Shown one piece after another: positions 1 through 7,262 of a stretch of DNA of 64,000 nt. Location of the stretch: NCBI RefSeq assembly GCF_001886715.1, contig NZ_CP018082.1, positions 1,550,001-1,614,000 on the forward strand, read 5' to 3'. Position 1 is the first letter of the stretch. The number at the start of each line of letters is the position of its first letter. Made by a program: the position numbers and the translations under genes. This DNA comes from Nocardia mangyaensis (GTDB taxonomy: Bacteria; Actinomycetota; Actinomycetes; Mycobacteriales; Mycobacteriaceae). The notes beneath the pieces are model-generated. The model did no database searches and had not been told where the DNA came from. It saw only the letters and a program-made list of their open reading frames with translations.

Positions 1-180
1 GCCGAGGCCGGTTTCCGCCCGGTCGACCCGGGCGTGGCCGCCGAGTTCGCCGCCGACTTCCCCACCCCCACCCAGCTGTGGACCATCGATGACCTCGGCG
101 GTTGGAAGACCGTGGACGAGGAGTTGTTCGCGCAGGACACCGGCACGATCGCGATGATCTACGACCAGGCGACCAGGTAA
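1..180 (+). CDS. Sulfate-binding protein of ABC transporter, C-terminal fragment
   Basis: Open from the first base to TAA at 178-180, giving about 59 C-terminal residues that end in IYDQATR. The text (FPTPTQLWTIDDLGGW, then a distal helix) resembles the end of SubI/CysP-type periplasmic sulfate-binding lipoproteins. The call rests mainly on context, since cysT, cysW and cysA follow immediately on the same strand, as in subI-cysTWA operons. The protein would capture extracellular sulfate or thiosulfate for the permease. The start and signal peptide lie outside the window. Confidence 0.8.
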   Translation, partial: AEAGFRPVDPGVAAEFAADFPTPTQLWTIDDLGGWKTVDEELFAQDTGTIAMIYDQATR

Positions 181-215
181 GCCGTGACCCAGCACACACG
201 CGATACTGGACAACT

Positions 216-1136
216 GTGACTGACAGCAGTGGGCATGCCGGGACCGGGGACACTCTCGATTCCGGCGATGCCGTGAACCTGGAGAAATCGGCGACCACCG
301 CGCCGCCGAAGCCCCGCGGCCCGCGAGGGTCGTGGTTGCGGGTGACCGGCTCGGTCGGTCCGCTCGGCATCGCCATCGCGGTGCTGTGGCTCAGCCTCAT
401 CGTGCTGTTGCCGCTGGCGGCGCTCACCGTCAGCTCGTTCGAGGACGGCTGGTCCGGCTTCTGGGACGCGGTCACCGCACCCGCGGCGCTGGAGTCGCTG
501 CGGATCACCATCGGGGTGTCGGTGGTGGTCGCGGTGGTCAACCTCTTCATGGGCACCCTGATTGCCTGGGTGCTCGTGCGTGACGAGTTCCCCGGCAAGG
601 GAATCGTCAACGCGCTGATCGATCTGCCGTTCGCGCTGCCGACGATCGTCGCCTCGATCGTGCTGCTCTCGCTCTACGGCCCGAGCAGTCCTTTCGACAT
701 CCACCTCAACGCCACCCAGCCCGGCCTGGTGATCGCCCTGGCGTTCGTGACCCTGCCTTTCGTGGTGCGGTCGGTGCAGCCGGTGCTGATCGAGGTCGAC
801 CGTGAGGTGGAACAGGCCGCGCTCTCACTCGGTGCCGGCAACTGGATCACCTTCCGCCGGATCGTGCTGCCGACGCTGACGCCCGCGATCATCTCCGGCG
901 GCGGCCTGGCCTTCGCCAGGGCGATCGGTGAATACGGCTCGGTGGTGCTGATCGGCGGCAACATCCCGCGCGAGACGCAGGTGACCTCGCAGTACATCCA
1001 GCAGCAGATCGAGGTCGACCGGCCGGTCAACGCGGCCGCGGTATCGGTGGCGCTGCTCGCCGTCGCGTTCGCCACGCTGTTGGTACTGCGCCTGCTGGCC
1101 GAGCGGACCGCGCGCAAGGAAGAGGCCGCTCGATGA
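216..1136 (+). CDS. cysT: Sulfate/thiosulfate ABC transporter permease CysT
   Basis: A 306-residue membrane permease for sulfate import. Hydrophobic segments begin near residue 48 (LGIAIAVLWLSLIVLLPL). The EAA-type coupling loop that contacts the ATPase lies near residues 198-220 (EQAALSLGAGNWITFRRI). A GTG at 216 is preferred because it sits 35 bp after the binding-protein stop; GTG 273 is an alternative. An in-frame upstream extension to 102 would overlap the preceding gene and is unlikely. The stop overlaps the cysW start by 4 bp (ATGA), indicating translational coupling in a binding protein-cysT-cysW-cysA operon. Confidence 0.93.
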   Translation: MTDSSGHAGTGDTLDSGDAVNLEKSATTAPPKPRGPRGSWLRVTGSVGPLGIAIAVLWLSLIVLLPLAALTVSSFEDGWSGFWDAVTAPAALESLRITIGVSVVVAVVNLFMGTLIAWVLVRDEFPGKGIVNALIDLPFALPTIVASIVLLSLYGPSSPFDIHLNATQPGLVIALAFVTLPFVVRSVQPVLIEVDREVEQAALSLGAGNWITFRRIVLPTLTPAIISGGGLAFARAIGEYGSVVLIGGNIPRETQVTSQYIQQQIEVDRPVNAAAVSVALLAVAFATLLVLRLLAERTARKEEAAR

Positions 1137-1939
1137 AGCTGTCGGCACTGACCAGGATCTCGCTGCGCACCGTCGCACTGGGCTACCTGTTCATCCTGCT
1201 GGTGCTGCCGCTGGTCATCATCCTGCTGCGCACCTTCGAACGCGGGATCGGCGCGTTCATCGACTCGATCACCACGCCCGCGGCGATCTCGGCGTTCCAG
1301 CTGTCGATGATCATCGTGGCCATCGTGGTGCCGTTGAACGTGGTCTTCGGTGTGATCACCGCGCTGGCGCTGGTGCGCAGCAAGTTCCCGGGGCGCAGTC
1401 TGTTGCAGGGCATCGTCGACCTGCCGTTCGCGGTGTCGCCGGTGGTCGTGGGTGTGGCGCTGATCCTGCTCTGGGGTGCGGGTGGATGGTTCGGCGGGTT
1501 GGAATCCCTCGGGTTCCAGGTGATCTTCAGTTTGCCGGGCATGGTGATCGCCACCATCTTCGTGACATTGCCGTTCGTGGTGCGCGAGGTGGAACCGGTG
1601 CTGCACGAGATCGGCGACGATCAGGAGCAGGCCGCGGCCACCCTCGGCGCCACGGGGTGGCAGACCTTCTGGCGGATCACTCTGCCCGCAATCCGCTGGG
1701 GCCTCACCTATGGTGTCGTGCTCACCGTGGCCCGCGCGCTCGGCGAGTTCGGCGCGGTGATCATGGTCTCGACCGCGATGCCGGGCGAGTCTCAGACGCT
1801 GACCCTGCTGGTGCACGGTCGCTACATCGATGATCACAACGACTTCGGCGCCTACAGTGCGGCGACACTGCTGATGGGCATGGCCCTGGTAGTCCTTCTC
1901 CTGATGACTCTTCTCGAACGCAAGCGGGGCCCCGAATGA
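1133..1939 (+). CDS. cysW: Sulfate/thiosulfate ABC transporter permease CysW
   Basis: A 268-residue second permease subunit that pairs with CysT to form the sulfate channel. Several hydrophobic helices are visible, for example [16 protein letters not shown] near the N terminus. The EAA loop is near residue 165 ([18 protein letters not shown]) and closely parallels that of CysT. The start codon overlaps the cysT stop by 4 bp, and its stop overlaps the cysA start by 4 bp (ATGA at 1936). All transporter subunits are therefore translationally linked. Confidence 0.94.
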   Translation: MKLSALTRISLRTVALGYLFILLVLPLVIILLRTFERGIGAFIDSITTPAAISAFQLSMIIVAIVVPLNVVFGVITALALVRSKFPGRSLLQGIVDLPFAVSPVVVGVALILLWGAGGWFGGLESLGFQVIFSLPGMVIATIFVTLPFVVREVEPVLHEIGDDQEQAAATLGATGWQTFWRITLPAIRWGLTYGVVLTVARALGEFGAVIMVSTAMPGESQTLTLLVHGRYIDDHNDFGAYSAATLLMGMALVVLLLMTLLERKRGPE

Positions 1940-2931
1940 TCACCGTGACCAACGCGCGCAAGAACTACGGTTCCTTCGCCGCGCTCGACGATGTCACCAT
2001 CGACATCCCCTCCGGCGAACTCACCGCCCTGCTCGGCCCGTCGGGGTCGGGCAAGTCGACGCTGCTGCGCTCGATCGCGGGCCTGGAGTCGCTGGACTCC
2101 GGGATCGTGATGATCGCCGGCAACGATGTCACCCACGTGCCACCGCAGAAGCGTGACATCGGCTTCGTGTTCCAGCACTACGCCGCGTTCAAGCACATGA
2201 CGGTGCGCGACAACGTGGCCTTCGGCCTGACCATCCGCAAGCGGCCGAAGAAGGAGATCGACAAGCGCGTCGACGAACTGCTCGGCATCGTCGGGCTCGA
2301 CGGGTTCCAGCACCGCTACCCGGCCCAGCTCTCGGGCGGTCAGCGCCAGCGCATGGCGCTGGCTCGCGCGCTGGCCGTCGACCCGCAGGTGCTGCTGCTC
2401 GACGAGCCCTTCGGCGCGCTCGACGCCAAGGTGCGCACCGATCTGCGCCAGTGGCTGCGCAGGCTGCACGACGAGGTCCACGTGACCACGGTGCTGGTGA
2501 CCCACGACCAGGAGGAGGCGCTCGACGTCGCCGACCGGATCGCGGTGATGAACAAGGGCCGCATCGAGCAGGTCGGTTCGCCCGAGGACGTCTACGACCG
2601 CCCGGCCAACGAGTTCGTGATGTCGTTTCTCGGCGCGGTCGCGCGGCTCAACGGGCATCTGGTCCGTCCGCACGACATCCGGGTGGGCCGTGATCCCAGC
2701 ATGGCGCTGGCCGAGCACGAGGGCACCGCGGATTCGGCCGGTGTCACCAGGGCCACCGTGGAACGCATCGTGCGCTTGGGCTTCGAGGTGCGGCTGGAAC
2801 TGCGCAATGCCGCCACCGGCGACCAGTTCGCCGCCCAGGTGACTCGCGGCGACGCCGCGGCGTTGCGGCTGACCGAGGGCGAGACGGTCTACGCGCGCGC
2901 CACCCGCATCCCGGATCTGCCGACCAGCTGA
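1936..2931 (+). CDS. cysA: Sulfate ABC transporter ATP-binding protein CysA
   Basis: A 331-residue ATPase that powers sulfate import. Walker A is GPSGSGKST near residue 34, the ABC signature LSGGQRQRM near 133, Walker B LLLDEPF near 153, and the H-loop VTHDQEEAL near 189. After about residue 230 a TOBE/CysA-type C-terminal domain follows, which in the family carries regulatory functions. It is the last gene of the operon. The next gene starts 363 bp downstream and appears to be a separate transcription unit. Confidence 0.95.
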   Translation: MITVTNARKNYGSFAALDDVTIDIPSGELTALLGPSGSGKSTLLRSIAGLESLDSGIVMIAGNDVTHVPPQKRDIGFVFQHYAAFKHMTVRDNVAFGLTIRKRPKKEIDKRVDELLGIVGLDGFQHRYPAQLSGGQRQRMALARALAVDPQVLLLDEPFGALDAKVRTDLRQWLRRLHDEVHVTTVLVTHDQEEALDVADRIAVMNKGRIEQVGSPEDVYDRPANEFVMSFLGAVARLNGHLVRPHDIRVGRDPSMALAEHEGTADSAGVTRATVERIVRLGFEVRLELRNAATGDQFAAQVTRGDAAALRLTEGETVYARATRIPDLPTS

Positions 2932-3294
2932 TCCGAACCCGCCACGGCAGGGCCCCGCGACACGATGCCGCGAAGCTCTGTCGGTGTTGTCGCGCTGTTC
3001 GCTGGCTGCCCGTACGCCGACCTGACGTCCGGTATCGGCGCAGGATGACCGGTACCGTCGGTCCGACCAGCGGGTCGACGCGCTCGGCGTGAATCTATTT
3101 TTCCCGACTCGCCACGCGGCCACCGAGACTGTGTATGACCCAGCGTCACAGGTAGGGGCGTTTTTACTGGTGAGTAGCTTTTCGTGTCGGCTTTTCGACG
3201 CGCCGAACACGCGAATCCGCGCCCTTCTCGGAGTTGACGCGCTACCTCATAGGTGTAACTATTGGAAACAGTAAACGTCCCTTGAGGAGAGGCA
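2932..3294. other. Intergenic region after cysA, upstream of the diiron oxygenase
   Basis: No convincing gene or terminator was seen. The right end is AT-richer and holds a possible promoter for the next gene: TTGACG at 3234-3239 and TAACTA at 3256-3261, separated by 16 bp. A clear ribosome binding site (TTGAGGAGAGG) precedes the GTG at 3295. The promoter assignment is weak because the -10 match is poor. Confidence 0.4.
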
Positions 3295-4311
3295 GTGACG
3301 ACGATGTCTGCGCCCACCACCCCTGACGTCGATCCTGTAGTCGCCGAGGCTCAGGCGTACGCCGAGAAGTTGCTGATGCTTTCCGAGGCATCGGTCGACC
3401 GCCACTTCGACCCGTTCGAGGACATCGACTGGGACAACCCGGACTTCGACCCGGACTGCAAGCCGGAGCGCTGGATCCTGGTCACCTCGGCCGACCCGAT
3501 CGGTCGCCACCCCTGGTACCAGTCCCTGCCGCAGGACGTCAAGATCGAGATCGGCAAGGTCCGCCAGGCCAATGTGGCCAAGGTCGGCCTGCAGTTCGAG
3601 GCCATCCTGATCATCGGGATGATGCAGCACATCTTCAACCTGAAGAACAACGACCCGGAGTTCCGGTACTGCTCGCACGAGATGATCGAAGAGCACAACC
3701 ACACTCTGATGTTCCAGGAGATGGTCAACCGCGTCGCCGACGTGCCGGGCATGAACCCGCTCGTGCGTCAGCTGCGCCACCTGGCCTCGCCCGGCGGTGC
3801 GCTGTTCCCGAACTTCTTCTTCATGGCCGTGCTCGCCGGCGAGGAGCCGATCGACCACATCCAGAAGGACATCCTGCGCTCGGGCGACGACATCCACCCG
3901 ATCATGCGCGGCGTGATGGCGATCCACGTGGCCGAGGAAGCTCGCCACATCTCCTTCGCCCACGAGTTCCTGAAGAAGAACGTGCCCGCCCAGCGGCCGT
4001 TCAACAAGTTCGTGCTGTCGATCGCGATGCCGATCATCATGTTCATCCTCGGCCGGGCGATCGCGACCCCGCCGAAGACCTTCTTCAAGCAGTTCGACAT
4101 GCCGAAGGAAGTGCGCAAGGAGCTGTTCTACGGCTCCAAGGAGGCCAAGCAGGTCTTCGCCGACTACTTCATCGACGTGCGCGCGCTCGCCGAGGAGATC
4201 GGTCTGATGAACCCGGTGGCCAAGCGGGTCTGGAAGCTGCTCGGTATCGACGGCCCGTCGAGCCGGTACCGCTCGGAGCCCAAGCGCTCCGTCAAGCACG
4301 CAGTCGCTTGA
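3295..4311 (+). CDS. AurF-like diiron oxygenase (Rv0885 type)
   Basis: A 338-residue soluble protein. Ferritin-like diiron-ligand motifs are visible: EEHNH near residue 130 and EEARH near 214, each in a long helix, as in the AurF p-aminobenzoate N-oxygenase family. A hydrophobic helix (FVLSIAMPIIMFILG) follows the second motif. It lies 17 bp upstream of an FprB-type ferredoxin/ferredoxin reductase, the same pairing as Rv0885-Rv0886 in M. tuberculosis, so the neighbour probably supplies electrons. The substrate is unknown. Start is GTG 3295 behind a strong Shine-Dalgarno sequence; ATG 3304 is an alternative. Confidence 0.82.
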   Translation: MTTMSAPTTPDVDPVVAEAQAYAEKLLMLSEASVDRHFDPFEDIDWDNPDFDPDCKPERWILVTSADPIGRHPWYQSLPQDVKIEIGKVRQANVAKVGLQFEAILIIGMMQHIFNLKNNDPEFRYCSHEMIEEHNHTLMFQEMVNRVADVPGMNPLVRQLRHLASPGGALFPNFFFMAVLAGEEPIDHIQKDILRSGDDIHPIMRGVMAIHVAEEARHISFAHEFLKKNVPAQRPFNKFVLSIAMPIIMFILGRAIATPPKTFFKQFDMPKEVRKELFYGSKEAKQVFADYFIDVRALAEEIGLMNPVAKRVWKLLGIDGPSSRYRSEPKRSVKHAVA

Positions 4312-4328
4312 GTCGGCGGTAGTCTTCC

Positions 4329-5915
4329 ATGCCCTACGTCGTTACCCAGTCATGCTGTAGTGACGCCTCGTGTGTCTACGCGTGCCCGGTGAACTGTATT
4401 CATCCGACCCCGGATGAGCCGGACTTCCTGACCGCGGAGATGCTCTACGTCGATCCGGCGGCCTGTGTGGACTGTGGTGCCTGCGCCACGGCCTGCCCGG
4501 TCGACGCGATCACCTCGTCGAAGAAGCTGACCCACGAACAGAAGCCCTTTATCGAGATCAACGCCGATTTCTACCGGGTTCAGCGGGACCGGCCGACGCT
4601 GGCCCCTCCGGTGATGCCCCCGTCGATCGACACCAAGCGGTCGCCGCTGCGGGTCGCGATCGTCGGGTCGGGCCCGTCGGCGATGTACGCCGCCGACGAG
4701 CTGCTGACCCAGCCCGGTGTCTCGGTCACGATGTTCGACCGGCTGCCGCAGGCCTACGGTCTGGCCCGGCTCGGCGTCGCGCCCGATCACCAGCGCACAC
4801 GCAAGGTCGCCGACCTGTTCGACGTGATGTCGAAGCAGGAGGACTTCGGTACCTACCTCGATGTCGAGATCGGCAAGCACATCAGTCATGCCGATCTGCT
4901 CGAGCACTTCCACGGTGTGGTCTACGCGGTCGGCGCGTCCTCGGATCGCAAGCTGAACATCCCGGGCGAGGGTCTGCCGGGCAATGTGTCGGCCACCGAC
5001 TTCGTGGCCTGGTACAACGGCCATCCCGAGCACGCCGATGACACCTTCGATCTGGACCAGAAGCGGGTGGTGATCGTCGGCAACGGCAACGTCGCCCTCG
5101 ACGTGGCCCGCATCCTGACCGTCGATCCGGCCACGCTGGCCGGTACCGACATCGCGCCCTACGCGCTGAAGGCCTTGCGCGAGAGCAAGATCGAAGAGGT
5201 CGTGGTCCTGGGCCGCCGCGGCCCGGCCGAGTCGGCGTTCACGGTGCCCGAGTTCGTCGGCCTGCTGGCCGCCGACATCGACATCGCGATCGACGGCGAG
5301 CTGCCCGAGGTCACCCCGGAGCTGTCCTACAAGGTCGAGCAGAAGCTGCGCCTGCTGCACAGCGTCGCGACCCGGCCGTTCGGTGAGCGCAGGCGGATCG
5401 TGTTCCGTTACCTGTCCTCGCCGGTGGAGATCGTCGGCACCGACACGGTGACCGGTGTGCGGGTCGAGCGCAACGAGCTGGTCGCCGATGCCGACGGTCG
5501 CGTCGGTGCGGTGGCGACCGGGGACATCGAGCTGGTGGAGGCCGGTGTCGTGCTGACCTCCGTCGGCTACCGCGGTGTGCCGACCAAGGATCTGCCCTTC
5601 GATGACGAGCGCGGCGTGATCCCGAACGAGCACGGCCGCGTGCTCACCGCTCCCGGCGGCGAGATCGTGCCCGGCACCTATGTGGCCGGCTGGATCAAGC
5701 GTGGTCCGAGCGGCTTCATCGGCACCAACAAGTCCTGTGCGCAGGAGACGGTGCAGCAGCTCGCCGACGATTTCAACAACGGCAAGCTGAGTGAGCCCGC
5801 GCGCGACGCACAGGATTTCGACCGCCTGGTGCGCGCCCGCCGTCCGGAGGCCCGCGCCGGCGGTGCGGTGGCACCGCGGGTGCGACCGTTGCGGCGGCTG
5901 CTCGCGCGCAGCTAG
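4329..5915 (+). CDS. fprB: Ferredoxin-NADP reductase with N-terminal ferredoxin domain (FprB)
   Basis: A 528-residue fusion. Residues 1-60 form a 7Fe-type ferredoxin: C9, C15 and C19, then CVDCGACATACP with C46, C49, C52 and C56. The rest is an adrenodoxin-reductase-like flavoprotein with an FAD-binding GSGPSAMYAA near residue 113 and an NADP-binding GNGNVALDVA near 251. A GWIKRGPSGFIGTNK block near residue 457 closes the FAD site. It should move electrons from NADPH through its own iron-sulfur clusters. Adjacency to the diiron oxygenase suggests a dedicated redox chain. A bidirectional terminator follows. Confidence 0.93.
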   Translation: MPYVVTQSCCSDASCVYACPVNCIHPTPDEPDFLTAEMLYVDPAACVDCGACATACPVDAITSSKKLTHEQKPFIEINADFYRVQRDRPTLAPPVMPPSIDTKRSPLRVAIVGSGPSAMYAADELLTQPGVSVTMFDRLPQAYGLARLGVAPDHQRTRKVADLFDVMSKQEDFGTYLDVEIGKHISHADLLEHFHGVVYAVGASSDRKLNIPGEGLPGNVSATDFVAWYNGHPEHADDTFDLDQKRVVIVGNGNVALDVARILTVDPATLAGTDIAPYALKALRESKIEEVVVLGRRGPAESAFTVPEFVGLLAADIDIAIDGELPEVTPELSYKVEQKLRLLHSVATRPFGERRRIVFRYLSSPVEIVGTDTVTGVRVERNELVADADGRVGAVATGDIELVEAGVVLTSVGYRGVPTKDLPFDDERGVIPNEHGRVLTAPGGEIVPGTYVAGWIKRGPSGFIGTNKSCAQETVQQLADDFNNGKLSEPARDAQDFDRLVRARRPEARAGGAVAPRVRPLRRLLARS

Positions 5916-5926
5916 TCGACGACACC

Positions 5927-5964
5927 CGAAGGCCCGCCACATCAGCGGATGTGGCGGGCCTTCG
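5927..5964. terminator. Bidirectional terminator between fprB and SDR gene
   Basis: A perfect 16-bp inverted repeat (CGAAGGCCCGCCACAT at 5927-5942 and its complement at 5949-5964) with a 6-nt loop. It sits between convergent genes. No T-run is present on either side, which is common in high-GC actinobacteria. Confidence 0.8.
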
Positions 5965-5975
5965 GCGTACGGCGG

Positions 5976-6737
5976 CTACTGCGCGGTGAAGCCGCCGTCC
6001 ACGGCGACCGCGGCGCCGGTGATGAAGGAGGCCTCGGTGCTGAGCAGGAACGCGCACAGCGCCGCGATCTCGTCGGGCTGCGCGATCCGCCCGATCGGGT
6101 GCAGCGCCGCGATCGCCGCCTCGCCCTCCGGTGTCGCGCCCATCGAGGCGCGGAAAGCCGGGGTCTCGACCGCGCCGGAGAGGATCGCGTTGACCCGCAC
6201 GCCCGACGACGCGGTCTCGAGCGCCACCGACTTGGTGAGCCCGACGACGCCGTGCTTGGCCGCCACATACCCCGAGACCGATGCCATGCCGACGACGCCG
6301 AGGTTGGAGGCGTTGTTGAGGATCGCGCCGCCACCGGAGGCCGTGATCGCCGGTACCTGGTGGCGCAGGCCGTGGAAGACCCCGGTCAGGTTCAGGGCGA
6401 GGTCGGCATGCCATGCGGCGGTGTCGATCTCGGCCACCGTACCGAAGGCGTTGATCGCGCCCGCGTTGTTGAACGCCGCGTCGAGCCTGCCGAAGGCGGT
6501 GAGGGCGCTCTGGGTGAGGCGCTCGACCTCGTCCTCCACGGTGACATCGGTGGGGATGAACAGCGCGCGCCCGCCTGCGGCGCGGATCTGCTCGGCGACC
6601 TGCTCGCCCTGATCCTTGCCCCGCGAGCCGAGCACGACGGCAGCGCCCTCGGTCGCGACCCGCAGCGCCACCGCCTTGCCGATGCCGGAACCGGCTCCGG
6701 TGACGAGGACGACCTGGTCGGCGAAACGAGTGGACAT
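5976..6737 (-). CDS. SDR family NAD(P)-dependent oxidoreductase
   Basis: A 253-residue classical short-chain dehydrogenase. The cofactor motif TGAGSGIG is at residues 13-20, NNAG is near residue 90, and the catalytic Tyr-Lys pair is in SGYVAAKHG near 155-160 with an upstream Ser in LNNASNLG. It ends in GGFTAQ, typical of the family. The ATG at 6737 is preceded by AGAAGGGA, which favours it over longer in-frame starts. The substrate cannot be inferred. It is convergent with fprB and separated from it by a strong hairpin. Confidence 0.9.
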   Translation of the reverse strand: MSTRFADQVVLVTGAGSGIGKAVALRVATEGAAVVLGSRGKDQGEQVAEQIRAAGGRALFIPTDVTVEDEVERLTQSALTAFGRLDAAFNNAGAINAFGTVAEIDTAAWHADLALNLTGVFHGLRHQVPAITASGGGAILNNASNLGVVGMASVSGYVAAKHGVVGLTKSVALETASSGVRVNAILSGAVETPAFRASMGATPEGEAAIAALHPIGRIAQPDEIAALCAFLLSTEASFITGAAVAVDGGFTAQ

Positions 6738-7262
6738 GTGTATTCCCTTCTGTCCCTGAGTATTCGGAGATCGCTCGGATGTCTCTCCGTGCTTTCGAGT
6801 CAACCGTCGCGAGCCGGTCGGCGCTGGCGGGTATCGGCCGTTGCGTTGACGCATCATCCTTTGTGGTGCGTACACCGATCCGAGGCAATGTATTTCGCCG
6901 AAAGTGAAATCAAAAGAGCGGTAAATGAATTGATTACCGGTCGGTAAGTGCGCTAATTATGCCCAATAACAAACTGTAAGAATGTATTCACCGCAGGCGC
7001 AGGGTGATTACTCGCGAGTAGCTGGCTCTCGGAGTCTGTGGGTCGCCTCGGCATCGTTCAGGGGACTGGACGATTGTCCGCATGCCTCACTACCTGCATG
7101 TATCCCTCAACAAGGGCCAAAGGTCACGTGTTTCGTATCAATCGGGCAGCAATTCGATGATGGGACAGTTAATCTGTGCGAGCTGTTTGGAAGACGACCG
7201 CGGCCACATGGTGCGCTCGCGTGCTGGACGTGGTCACGGTGCGTTGACGGGATAGCAAAAAC
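6738..7262. other. AT-richer intergenic region between SDR and Hsp70-like genes
   Basis: This divergent intergenic stretch is less GC-rich than its surroundings. It contains one clear operator-like palindrome (6934-6947). A 94-codon frame at 6982-7266 overlaps the next start by ATGA, but its amino acid composition does not look like a real protein. No RNA gene was recognised. Confidence 0.5.
6934..6947. promoter_or_regulatory. TetR-type operator candidate (TTACCG-GT-CGGTAA)
   Basis: A perfect 6-bp inverted repeat with a 2-bp spacer, of the size and symmetry typical of TetR-family operators. It lies about 200 bp upstream of the SDR start and 315 bp upstream of the Hsp70-like start. No TetR gene is adjacent, so the cognate regulator is unknown. 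Confidence 0.4.
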
